DNA of 64,000 nt from Rhizobiaceae bacterium (lineage in GTDB: Bacteria; Pseudomonadota; Alphaproteobacteria; Rhizobiales; Rhizobiaceae): NCBI GenBank assembly GCA_017644005.1, contig JAEPMJ010000001.1:806001-870000 (forward strand), read 5' to 3'. A program made the translations under genes and the position numbers. The notes below the pieces were generated by a model. It searched no databases. It saw nothing but the letters and a program-made list of their open reading frames with translations, and was not told the DNA's origin. Below are positions 45,611-54,039 of this stretch, in pieces (position 1 is the stretch's first letter; every line of letters starts with the position of its first letter).

Positions 45611-47137
45611 ATGAGCGCATTTTCTCGCACGGAACGCGACGCGCTGATGGAGCGTCACCCGGAGGTGTTCTCGAAATCGCGCGGGTCGCTGATCTCGAAG
45701 GCCGCAATTGCCGCCTCGACCGCCGCCTATTTCGCCTTCGCATGGTGGTTCTTTTCCATCGGCTCGGTCTTTTCCGAAGGCCGCTGGGACATTGCCGGCG
45801 CCTACCTCGCCGACTGGGTCTCCTATGAGTCGCGACCCGACATCGAGTTCGGCGAAAAGCACCTTGAGGTGAATTTTCCCCGCTTCGACCCGGCTGGCAA
45901 AGATCCCGACCCCGAATGGCTCCTGAAGGAGCGGGCAGTCGTGGAGCGTACCGTTACCATTGTGGAGCAGACGGTATCGGGCGGAGGCTCGCGCAGTTCT
46001 TCGAACAGCCTTCTGGGAACCATCGGCGGCGCGGCGGCCCCTTCCGGCTCAAGCGGCGGCTTCGCGCCCTCGAATACCGACCCTGAAGTCGAAACGCTCA
46101 GACAGGAAGAAGTGGTACGCGTCGTTGCAGACATGAGCGGCGCGGGCACGATCGAGATTATGCCCGGTCTGGTTATCGTGACACGCGGCGGTGAAACGAT
46201 GATCGCCGACATAACGCTCGACGAGGCCGTCACCGTACGCGGCGCTCTGCCGGAGTGGGCGTTGCAGAAAGCGCCGGGCGCCAAAGTAATCGTGAAGTTC
46301 GGCTTTTCCGGACGCGCGGAAATCGAAGGCGACGAAGTGAAGGTGCGCCACCGCTTCCTCGGCTGGGAGAATTTCCTGTTCGACACCAACTCGGCCTTCT
46401 GGGGCAAGTCCGCCAACGAGGTGATATCGCTCATCGTTTCGGGCGAGCGCATCGACCCCGGCAGGTCGAACCTCGCAATTGCCTGGGATGACATTCTGAA
46501 CAACAGCGAATGGCAGCACTACGACGTCTGGTTGAAACTGCTGCAGACCATTGTGATGGCGTTTGCCGGTACGCTGTTGGCCACCATCGTCGCATTTCCA
46601 CTCGCCTTCATGGCAGCCCGCAACATCATGCCGAACCGGTTCCTCAACCAGGTGTCGAAGCGAACCTTCGACTTCCTGCGCTCGGTGGACATGCTGATCT
46701 GGGCACTGTTCTTCACCCGCGCGTTCGGTCCCGGGCCGCTGGCAGGTATCTCGGCGATCTTCTTCACGGACACCGGCACATTCGGAAAGCTCTATTCCGA
46801 AGCGCTCGAAAATATCGACGACAAGCAGCGAGAAGGCGTGCGCTCTGTCGGCGCTTCACCGTCCAGCGTTCAGCGCTTTGGCGTCGTGCCCCAGGTGCTT
46901 CCCGTTTTCCTTGCACAGTCGCTCTATTTCTGGGAGTCCAACACACGCTCCGCGACGATCATCGGCGCAGTGGGGGCTGGAGGTATCGGGCTAAAATTGT
47001 GGGAAGCCATGCGCACCAATCAGGATTGGGAAAACGTCGCCTATATGGTCGTTCTTATCCTTGCGGTCGTGTTTGTATTCGACAATATCTCGAGCAAACT
47101 TCGCCAGCAGCTCATCGCGCCGAAGCAGCCGAATTAG
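45611..47137 (+). CDS. Phosphonate ABC transporter permease PhnE2 with large periplasmic insert
   Basis: A 508-residue PhnE-type permease, far longer than PhnE1. After a first span (about residues 35-58) there is an insert of roughly 220 residues containing a Ser/Gly/Pro-rich linker (about 125-155: VSGGGSRSSSNSLLG, then AAAPSGSSGGFAPS) and a small folded part with VVADMSGAGTIEIMPGL and KVIVKFGFSGRAEIEGDEVKV. The membrane domain follows from about residue 300, with the coupling motif EGVRSVGASPSSVQRFGVVPQVLPVF and TIIGAVGAGGIGLKLWEAM. It is the second of the split phnE genes found in rhizobia. The insert's role is unknown; it may contact PhnD. Confidence 0.9.
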   Translation: MSAFSRTERDALMERHPEVFSKSRGSLISKAAIAASTAAYFAFAWWFFSIGSVFSEGRWDIAGAYLADWVSYESRPDIEFGEKHLEVNFPRFDPAGKDPDPEWLLKERAVVERTVTIVEQTVSGGGSRSSSNSLLGTIGGAAAPSGSSGGFAPSNTDPEVETLRQEEVVRVVADMSGAGTIEIMPGLVIVTRGGETMIADITLDEAVTVRGALPEWALQKAPGAKVIVKFGFSGRAEIEGDEVKVRHRFLGWENFLFDTNSAFWGKSANEVISLIVSGERIDPGRSNLAIAWDDILNNSEWQHYDVWLKLLQTIVMAFAGTLLATIVAFPLAFMAARNIMPNRFLNQVSKRTFDFLRSVDMLIWALFFTRAFGPGPLAGISAIFFTDTGTFGKLYSEALENIDDKQREGVRSVGASPSSVQRFGVVPQVLPVFLAQSLYFWESNTRSATIIGAVGAGGIGLKLWEAMRTNQDWENVAYMVVLILAVVFVFDNISSKLRQQLIAPKQPN

Positions 47138-47241
47138 AGGCCGCGCCACCCAGCCGCCTTTTCGCCGCTATCGGTCGCAATACCGTCATGCAGATCGCAT
47201 AGGGCGTGCGTACCGTCCCGGCCCCTGGAAGGACCTGTGAA

Positions 47242-48381
47242 ATGCCCGCTGAAACCGTGCTCCGCAATGCCAGCATCGTGCTGGACGATGAGATCGTGAA
47301 CGGCTCGCTCAGAATAAGCGGCGGCAGAATCGCGGAGATCGCCACCGGTATTTCGAGTCTCGGTGAAGACCTTGAGGGTGACTATCTGATTCCCGGGTTG
47401 GTCGAACTTCACACTGATCATCTCGAAGGCCACTATTCGCCGCGGCCGGGCGTGCGTTGGAACACCGTCGCGGCGATTCAGGCGCATGATGCGCAGATCG
47501 CAACGTCGGGCATCACAACCGTGTTCGACTGTCTGCGTATGGGCTCCGATGAAGACGGCGGCTTCGTCGCCGGCGAAATGCGGCTTCTGGCGGATGCACT
47601 GAAGGCCGCGCAGGCTGACGGGCGATTGCGCGCCGAACACTTCATTCATCTTCGGTGTGAGGTATCGGCGCCCGACGTGCTGACCGAATTTGACGCGTTT
47701 CGGGACGACAAGCAGGTTCGGCTTGCCTCGCTGATGGATCACGCGCCCGGCCAGCGCCAGTTCCAGACGATGGACCAGTACACACTCTATTACAAAACCA
47801 AGCGCGGTATGTCCGACGCCGAATTCAAAGCCTATGTGGCAAAACGCAAGGAGCAATCGGACCGATATGCCGCGCGGCATCGCAGGGCGATCTCCGAGCA
47901 TTGCAGGGGCGCGGGCGTGACGCTGGCAAGCCATGACGATGCAACGCTGGCGCATGTCGATGAAGCGATCGAGCAGGGCGTGAGGCTGGCCGAGTTTCCG
48001 ACGTCGATCGAAGCAGCGCGCGCTTCGCATGAAGCGGGGTTGAGCGTGCTGATGGGTGCGCCGAATGTGGTGCGCGGTAGCTCGCATTCCGGCAACATCG
48101 CCGCCAAAGATCTGGCAGAGGCCGGCATTCTGGATGTGCTTTCGTCGGACTACATTCCCTTCAGCCTGATGCACGCCGCCTTCGCGCTGGCCGACAAGGT
48201 GGAGGCAATCAGTCTGCCTCAGGCGATAGCCACGGTGTCGGCAACGCCGGCGCGCACGGTCGGCCTCGACGACCGGGGCAAGATAGAAACAGGCCGCAGG
48301 GCCGACCTGGTGCGTGTGCGTCTCGACAACGGCATACCGGTCGTGAGAACCGTCTGGCGTGCGGGCGAACGCGTCGCCTAG
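47242..48381 (+). CDS. phnM: Alpha-D-ribose 1-methylphosphonate 5-triphosphate diphosphatase PhnM
   Basis: A 379-residue amidohydrolase-fold enzyme that removes pyrophosphate from the C-P lyase intermediate before PhnJ acts. Metal ligands are visible in GLVELHTDHLEGHYSPRPG, with the rest in TLASHDDATLAHVDEA and DVLSSDYIPFSLMHAAF. The ATG at 47242 follows a GGAAGGA site; a longer frame from 47206 is rejected. It stands 104 bases after phnE2. The expected phnN (ribose bisphosphokinase) does not follow; a convergent amidase gene begins 6 bases later. Confidence 0.95.
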   Translation: MPAETVLRNASIVLDDEIVNGSLRISGGRIAEIATGISSLGEDLEGDYLIPGLVELHTDHLEGHYSPRPGVRWNTVAAIQAHDAQIATSGITTVFDCLRMGSDEDGGFVAGEMRLLADALKAAQADGRLRAEHFIHLRCEVSAPDVLTEFDAFRDDKQVRLASLMDHAPGQRQFQTMDQYTLYYKTKRGMSDAEFKAYVAKRKEQSDRYAARHRRAISEHCRGAGVTLASHDDATLAHVDEAIEQGVRLAEFPTSIEAARASHEAGLSVLMGAPNVVRGSSHSGNIAAKDLAEAGILDVLSSDYIPFSLMHAAFALADKVEAISLPQAIATVSATPARTVGLDDRGKIETGRRADLVRVRLDNGIPVVRTVWRAGERVA

Positions 48382-48387
48382 GCGGCA

Positions 48388-49329
48388 TTACTCGAACACG
48401 ACGCGGGGGAAATAAAACGACATCACCCAGTTGGGTGCGTCTACGATTTCGCTGATCCTCAGGTCGCCGCAAACGGAGCAGAGCATATAGGCGTCTTCCG
48501 GGGTCATCTGCTGCTCGGCAGCGATATGGTCGATCATGGCTGACACCGCGTCACGCGCCGCAGTCATCAGATCGGGGCCGACGCCGGTGGTAACCTCGTA
48601 GCCCGCGCCGTCGAGATGGCGTGTTACCGGCCCCGACGTCACGAAGCGCGGAGACAGCGGTGCTGCGCCCTTGATGATATCGAAGGTGAGCGTGACATTC
48701 ATCGCGCTTTCGATCGCTGTTCCGCAAATCTCGCCATCACCCTGTGCGGCATGTGTGTCGCCGACCGAAAACAGGGCGCCGGCCACCTCGACCGGCAGGT
48801 AGAGCACGGTGCCCGACGAAAGGTCGCGGATATCGAGATTGCCGCCGACGTGACGCGGCGGGATGACGGAGTGCGTTCCGGGCTCCGCGAGCGCCACGCC
48901 CATCGTGCCGGCAAACGGCTTGAGCGGCACGCGCGCGTGCTTGCCGAACGCGGCAGGCTTTTCGGCTGTCTTATCGTAAGTCCAAAGGTGTAGCCGCGGC
49001 TCCCTGAACTGATCCGCCAGCAAGCCGAATTCCGGGATGATCGCGGTCCAGCCGAAACCGGACGGTTCGAAATCGCCGATCGTCACCTTGAGGCAGTCGC
49101 CGGGCTCCGCACCATCGATGAAGATGGGGCCGGTGACGGGATTGACCCGCCCCGGGTCCATGGTGGCGATGTCGGCAGCGGTCGAATTGGCATCGAAATG
49201 GCCGTCGCCGGCGTCCTTGCACTCAAAACGCAGCGTCTCACCCGGCGCCACGGTCGCGACCGGCGCGATGCCGTTGTCCCAGCCGCAATGGCAATTGGCG
49301 TCGTGGATGGTTTTGATCGCAGCGCTCAC
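48388..49329 (-). CDS. Acetamidase/formamidase family protein
   Basis: A 313-residue protein of the FmdA/AmdA family, which hydrolyses formamide or short amides to the acid and ammonia. It includes HCGWDNGIAPVATVAPGE, DPGRVNPVTGPIFIDGAEPGD, HVGGNLDIRDLSSGTVLYLPVEV and GDTHAAQGDGEICGTAIES, all typical. It starts at a GTG overlapping the stop of the upstream GntR gene by 4 bases, so it is the last gene of the dpp-type operon. Its place suggests that it degrades a compound imported by that transporter. The exact amide is unknown. Confidence 0.92.
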   Translation of the reverse strand: MSAAIKTIHDANCHCGWDNGIAPVATVAPGETLRFECKDAGDGHFDANSTAADIATMDPGRVNPVTGPIFIDGAEPGDCLKVTIGDFEPSGFGWTAIIPEFGLLADQFREPRLHLWTYDKTAEKPAAFGKHARVPLKPFAGTMGVALAEPGTHSVIPPRHVGGNLDIRDLSSGTVLYLPVEVAGALFSVGDTHAAQGDGEICGTAIESAMNVTLTFDIIKGAAPLSPRFVTSGPVTRHLDGAGYEVTTGVGPDLMTAARDAVSAMIDHIAAEQQMTPEDAYMLCSVCGDLRISEIVDAPNWVMSFYFPRVVFE

Positions 49330-50108
49330 GGTGCGCCCTGCCTGCGCGAACGCCGCCTGACCTCGGCGCGCTCCAGCATGTATGTCTCGGCGGCGATCAT
49401 GTGTTCGCGCATCAACGCGCCGGCGCGCTCGACATTGCCAGCTTTCATCGTTCGCAGCAACGCCACCTGATAGTGCAGCCCGGTCTCACGCAATTCGGGA
49501 TTGTGTTGCTGGTAGATGTCGCGACAAACGGTCATGTCGCGCAGCAGGCTCACCAGAAACCGGCACAGGAAACCGAGAAGACGGTTCTCGCACAGGCGTG
49601 CCAGCTCTTCATGGAAGTCGAGTTCGGCGAGACGCTGGCGGTATTCTTCTTCGGCATTGGAAGGCTCGTCCTCATAGAGCCTGATTTTTGCCTGCAGGGA
49701 GGCGATCGCCTCCGGCGTCAGCCGACCAGCCAGACTTTCGGCGAGTTGCGGCTCCAGCTCCTTGCGGATCGCATAGATGTCGGCAATCGATGGCTGCTCG
49801 TGGAGAAAGAGATTGTCGAGCAGCGAGATCGCATATTCGGCCTCGACGGAGGTGACAAACACGCCGCCGCCCGGACCTGTCTTGCTGCTGGTCAGGCCCT
49901 GCGATTCCAGTATCTTCAACGCCTCGCGCAGTGTCCCGCGCGAGACATTCCAGGTTTCCGGTTCGGTCCATTCGTGCGGCAACCGCTCGCCCGGCTGCAG
50001 GCCGCTATCGATGATGCGCTCGCGAATCTGTTCCGCAACGGCGTCGGGGCGCTTGCGCCGCCTGGCGACAAGAGGCAGCTGGTTGCCAGGCACTGCAGGG
50101 TCGGTCAT
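49326..50108 (-). CDS. GntR/FadR-family (FCD domain) transcriptional regulator
   Basis: A 260-residue regulator. The winged helix is at residues 20-90 (DAVAEQIRERIIDSGLQPGERLPHE.. SRGTLREALKILESQGL), with the all-helical FCD ligand domain at about 105-235 (YAIRKELEPQLAESLAGR, DFHEELARLCENRLL, RTMKAGNVERAGALMREH). It is embedded in the transporter operon, overlapping dppF before it and the amidase after it by 4 bases each, so it most likely controls the operon and the divergent hydrolase. FCD proteins commonly bind carboxylic acids, consistent with a product of amide hydrolysis. Confidence 0.92.
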   Translation of the reverse strand: MTDPAVPGNQLPLVARRRKRPDAVAEQIRERIIDSGLQPGERLPHEWTEPETWNVSRGTLREALKILESQGLTSSKTGPGGGVFVTSVEAEYAISLLDNLFLHEQPSIADIYAIRKELEPQLAESLAGRLTPEAIASLQAKIRLYEDEPSNAEEEYRQRLAELDFHEELARLCENRLLGFLCRFLVSLLRDMTVCRDIYQQHNPELRETGLHYQVALLRTMKAGNVERAGALMREHMIAAETYMLERAEVRRRSRRQGAP

Positions 50109-51097
50109 CGCGCGCTAGTTTTTTCATGCGGATGATAACATGCTGCGCGATGCAGCGGGTCTGATGCCGCAGCCAGCAATGGCGGCCTTGCAGCCAGGCA
50201 TTCGTCAGTTCCGCGCGGGCAACGAGCATAGAACGCACAACCTGGGGGCGGATTGTAGGGGTCTGGAAGCTCGGTGTTGGCATCCTCGGGCACAAGCGAG
50301 CGCTTTCCGGGAGCAGGCGCCGAGTTCAGAAGCAGGTGCGTGTATGGATGGCGGGGGGCCGCAAACACGCTCTTCGCCGGGCCGACCTCGGCCAGGCGGC
50401 CGAAATACATGACCGCGACACGATCGCTGACGCTTTCCACCACCGAAAGGTCGTGGCTGATGAACACATAGGTCAGGCCAAATCGCGCCTTGAGATCGTC
50501 CAGAATGTTGAGCACCTGCGCCTGCACGGATACATCGAGCGCGGAGACCGGCTCATCGAGCACGATCAACTCGGGATCCGCCGCCAGAGCCCGGGCAATG
50601 CCAATGCGCTGCGCCTGCCCGCCGGAAAACTCGTGCGGGTAGCGGTCGAGAAACTCGGGCGCCAGATTGACGGCGTCCATGAGTTCGGTGAGGCGCTCGG
50701 CGCGCTGCGTCTTGTTCATGCCGAGCAGGTGGATAAGCGGCGCTTCCAGAATGGATCGGATCGTCTTCCTCGGATTGAGCGAAGATACCGGGTCCTGAAA
50801 AACATACTGCACCTTGCGGGCGAGCGCCCGCGGGTCGCTTGCGGCATCGGCGACAAGGTCGCGGCCGTCAAAGGTGATGGCGCCGCCGGTGGGACGATCG
50901 AGCCCGACGATGAGACGCGCCAGCGTCGACTTTCCGCAACCGGATTCGCCGACCACGCCCAGCGTTTCGCCCTTGCGCACGTCGATGGTGATGTCCTGCA
51001 CGGCGTGAACCGCAGGCAGCTGCGTGCCGAACAGCGTGCGGCCGCCGCCGAAAATCCGCTCGGCGTTTTCGATGGCGAGAAGCGCTTCCTCAGACAT
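50105..51097 (-). CDS. Peptide-type ABC transporter ATP-binding protein (DppF/OppF-like)
   Basis: A 330-residue import ATPase. Walker A is GESGCGKSTLARLI, signature FSGGQAQRIGIARALA, Walker B LIVLDEPVSALDV, switch STHDLS-type ISHDLSVVES. The C-terminal oligopeptide-HPY domain has CAFYARCPRGTDEC. It overlaps the fused permease-ATPase gene by 8 bases and the GntR gene by 4. It would pair with the ATPase half of the fused protein. Confidence 0.94.
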   Translation of the reverse strand: MSEEALLAIENAERIFGGGRTLFGTQLPAVHAVQDITIDVRKGETLGVVGESGCGKSTLARLIVGLDRPTGGAITFDGRDLVADAASDPRALARKVQYVFQDPVSSLNPRKTIRSILEAPLIHLLGMNKTQRAERLTELMDAVNLAPEFLDRYPHEFSGGQAQRIGIARALAADPELIVLDEPVSALDVSVQAQVLNILDDLKARFGLTYVFISHDLSVVESVSDRVAVMYFGRLAEVGPAKSVFAAPRHPYTHLLLNSAPAPGKRSLVPEDANTELPDPYNPPPGCAFYARCPRGTDECLAARPPLLAAASDPLHRAACYHPHEKTSAR

Positions 51098-53027
51098 TTG
51101 GCCCCTCCCCCGTCAGCGGGTGAATGCACCGCACCGCCCGGTCCCTGCCCAACTCCGTTAGCGGGATTTCACCGGACCTGCAATCTGCCTGCACATAGGG
51201 GCAGCGGTCGGCGAAGGCGCAGCCGGCGGGCAGCCGGTTGACCACCGGCGGACGGCCTTCAATGGCATCGAGCCGTCGACCCGGCTCGCCAAGAACAGGC
51301 ACGCAGTCGATCAGCTTGCGCGTGTATGGATGGGCCGGGTTCGCGAGGATTTCCTCCGTCGTTCCGGTCTCCACGATACGGCCGGCATACATGACCGCGA
51401 TGCGGTCGCAGATCGCCGACACCACGCCGAAATCATGGGTTATGAACAGTGTCGCCGTATTGGTCTCGTCCTGCAGAGTGTTCATCAGCGACAGTATCTG
51501 CGCCTGCACGGTGACATCGAGCGCCGTGGTCGGTTCGTCGGCGATGATCACCTTGGCATCGTTGGCGAGCGCCATGGCGATGCAGACGCGCTGGCGCATG
51601 CCGCCGGATAATTCATGCGGATAGGCTTTCAGCCGCTCGGCCGGGTTCGGTATGCGGACCAGTTCAAGAAGCTTGGCCGCCTTCTCGGTCGCATGAGCGT
51701 GGCTCATGGCTTGATGCGCCATGATCGCTTCGGTGAGCTGATAGCCGACAGTGTAGAGCGGATGCAGCGTCGACAGCGGATCCTGGAATACATGGCTGAC
51801 CGCCGACCCGCGCAGCTGGCGAATGCGCTCATCAGACAGGGCGAACAGGTCTTCATGCTCAAGCCAGGCCGCGCCGCCGGCGATCCTGCCCGGCGGCGTC
51901 GGCACCAGGCCCATGATGGACATCGCCGTCACCGATTTGCCGGAGCCGGATTCGCCGATCACGCCAAGACACTCACCCTGGCGCAGTTTGAGATCGACGC
52001 CGCCGACGGCCTTGTAGATGTCGCCGCCGATTTCGAACTCGGTGCGCAGCGCCTTCACGTCGAGCACGGCATCCTGTTCGGCGGGTGCCTCAGGCACGTC
52101 GGTGCGCTTCACAGCCGTGCGCGCGACCGGGCGCGACAGGGCACCCGATTTCAGCCGCGGATCGAGCACGTCGCGCACGCCATCCCCGAACAGGTTGATG
52201 CTCATCACCAGCACGAAGATCATCAGGCCGGGAATGATGGACACATGGGGCGACGTGAAGAGGATCTTGCGGCCCTCGCCGAGCATGGAACCAAGGTCGG
52301 CCTGCGGCGGCTGCGCGCCGAGCCCGAGGAAGGACAGCCCCGCCGTTTCGAGGATCATCCAGCCGATCGTGGTCGACATGGTGATGATGATAACCGGCAG
52401 CACGTTGGGCAGGATTTCACCGAACAGAATGTTCACATGGCTCTTGCCGGAGAGGCGCGCGGCATCAACGAATTCGCGTCGCGACAGGCCGATCGTGATG
52501 CCGCGTATGTTGCGGGCAAAGAAGGGAATGTTGACGACGGCGATGGCGTAAAGCGCGTTGATCAGGCCAGGGCCGAGCGCGGCCACGATTGCAAGCGCCA
52601 GCAGGATGTAGGGAAACGCCATCACCATATCGATGCCACGCATCAGAAGATTGTCCGTGCGGCCGCCGACATAGCCGGCGACAAGCCCAATGAGCGAACC
52701 AAAGAACGCCGCGATCAAAGTGGCCGAAATTCCGACCGCCAGACTGACGCGTGTGCCCCAGATCAGGCGCGAGAGGATGTCACGACCGAGCGCGTCGGTT
52801 CCCAGCACATGGTCGGGGCTGAAAATCGGCTGGAGACGGTTCGCAGGCGCGGTGACGTCGGGGTCGGCAAGCGGCAGCAACGGAGCTGCGAGCGCGATGA
52901 GGATGATCAGCGTGAGCACGACCAGCCCGGTGGCGGCGAGCGTGTTGTTGATCAGAAGCCGGAATGAGCTCGGGCGTCCCGTTGCTTTTTTCTTCGCCGG
53001 CTTGGCGGCAATCGCAGCCCCACTCAT
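51090..53027 (-). CDS. Fused peptide-type ABC transporter permease and ATP-binding protein (DppC-DppD)
   Basis: A 645-residue single chain. Residues 1-20 are a short basic Lys/Ala stretch; 25-300 are a DppC-type permease with FSPDHVLGTDALGRDILSRL and RREFVDAARLSGKS coupling motif; a linker at about 305-340 follows; 345-610 are a DppD-type ATPase with GESGSGKSVTAMSIM, LSGGMRQRVCIAMALA and IIADEPTTALDV; the end is the HPY domain with CAFADRCPYVQADC. There is one continuous reading frame with no sign of frameshift. The ATG at 53027 shares one base with the permease stop (TGATG). Such fusions occur in other proteobacteria but are the minority form. Confidence 0.93.
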   Translation of the reverse strand: MSGAAIAAKPAKKKATGRPSSFRLLINNTLAATGLVVLTLIILIALAAPLLPLADPDVTAPANRLQPIFSPDHVLGTDALGRDILSRLIWGTRVSLAVGISATLIAAFFGSLIGLVAGYVGGRTDNLLMRGIDMVMAFPYILLALAIVAALGPGLINALYAIAVVNIPFFARNIRGITIGLSRREFVDAARLSGKSHVNILFGEILPNVLPVIIITMSTTIGWMILETAGLSFLGLGAQPPQADLGSMLGEGRKILFTSPHVSIIPGLMIFVLVMSINLFGDGVRDVLDPRLKSGALSRPVARTAVKRTDVPEAPAEQDAVLDVKALRTEFEIGGDIYKAVGGVDLKLRQGECLGVIGESGSGKSVTAMSIMGLVPTPPGRIAGGAAWLEHEDLFALSDERIRQLRGSAVSHVFQDPLSTLHPLYTVGYQLTEAIMAHQAMSHAHATEKAAKLLELVRIPNPAERLKAYPHELSGGMRQRVCIAMALANDAKVIIADEPTTALDVTVQAQILSLMNTLQDETNTATLFITHDFGVVSAICDRIAVMYAGRIVETGTTEEILANPAHPYTRKLIDCVPVLGEPGRRLDAIEGRPPVVNRLPAGCAFADRCPYVQADCRSGEIPLTELGRDRAVRCIHPLTGEGPNV

Positions 53028-53971
53028 CAGCGCAGCCTCGGATCGAGAATGGTCTGCACGACATCGGCAGCCAGGTTGAACAGCACATAGGCGCCGGCAA
53101 CGACGAGAACTCCGCCCTGAACCAGAAGCAGATCGCGCGTGGAGATGGCATTGACCAGCATGGAGCCGATGCCCGGCCATTGGAACACGGTCTCGATGTA
53201 GACCGCACCGCCGAGCACGAAGCCGGCCTGAATGCCGATCACCGGAATGACGCTGACAAGCGCCGCCTTGAACGCGTGGCGATAGATGACATGCCGTTCC
53301 TTCAGCCCCTTGGCGCGGGCGGTGCGAATGTAGTCCTGCCGCAGCACCTCAAGCATTGCCGTGCGGGTCAGCCGTGCGATCACGCCTGTGGCGACGACGG
53401 CAAGCGTCACGGCTGGAAGAAACAGGTGATAGAGAAGGTCGGGCAAATCACCACCGCCATAGATGGCGAACATGCCGCTTGCCGGAAAGAGCCTGATCTT
53501 CACCGCAAAGGCGAGAATGAGCAGCAGACCCAGCCAGAACGACGGCAGGGAAATACCGATCAGGACCAGCACGGTCACGATCTTGTCGGTCCAGCCATAC
53601 TGACGCACAGCGGAGACAACGCCGGCCAGCAGCCCGAGAACGGAACACAGGACCAGTGACGTTCCGGCCAGTATGAGTGTCGCGGAAAAGCGCTCAAGCA
53701 CCTCGTCGAGTACGGGTCTGTTGAGCGCATAAGAGCGGCCGAAATCGCCCTGAAGGAGATTGCCGAGCCAGATCAGATATTGCTGCGGCAAGGATTTATC
53801 GAGGCCGAGATCGCGATTGAGTTTCTCGACGTTTTCGGGCGTGGCGTAAGAGCCCAGAATTGCCGTGGCGGGATCGCCGGGGATCATGGCCATGATCAAA
53901 AAGACGATGATCGACAGACCCAGCAGGACGGGAATGGCCGCAAGTAGTCGCTTGGCGATATAGGCGGCCAT
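53027..53971 (-). CDS. Peptide-type ABC transporter permease (DppB-like)
   Basis: A 314-residue inner-membrane permease with MAAYIAKRLLAAIPVLLGLSIIVFLIM as first span, PGDPATAILG, GDFGRSYALNRPV, and the coupling motif RQDYIRTARAKGLKERHVI. It pairs with the permease half of the fused protein. The gene follows dppA after a strong hairpin, so it may be expressed at a lower level than the binding protein. Confidence 0.94.
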   Translation of the reverse strand: MAAYIAKRLLAAIPVLLGLSIIVFLIMAMIPGDPATAILGSYATPENVEKLNRDLGLDKSLPQQYLIWLGNLLQGDFGRSYALNRPVLDEVLERFSATLILAGTSLVLCSVLGLLAGVVSAVRQYGWTDKIVTVLVLIGISLPSFWLGLLLILAFAVKIRLFPASGMFAIYGGGDLPDLLYHLFLPAVTLAVVATGVIARLTRTAMLEVLRQDYIRTARAKGLKERHVIYRHAFKAALVSVIPVIGIQAGFVLGGAVYIETVFQWPGIGSMLVNAISTRDLLLVQGGVLVVAGAYVLFNLAADVVQTILDPRLR

Positions 53972-54000
53972 CCGGCCTCTCCTTGGCTAGCGAATGGTAT

Positions 54001-54027
54001 GCCCCCGGCGGGCAGACCGCCGGGGGC
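54001..54027 (-). terminator. Intraoperonic hairpin between binding-protein and permease genes
   Basis: A perfect 11-bp stem (GCCCCCGGCGG with CCGCCGGGGGC) and 5-base loop, 12 bases after the dppA-type stop codon on the minus strand. It lacks a T-run. Stems in this place commonly stabilise or partly terminate the message, giving more binding protein than membrane subunits. Confidence 0.7.
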
Positions 54028-54039
54028 GCATCAGGGTGG

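Noticed and set aside
51615-52967. 450-codon plus-strand open frame opposite the fused permease-ATPase
   Set aside because: Translation is His/Asp/Arg-rich and without motifs, while the opposite strand encodes Walker and coupling motifs.
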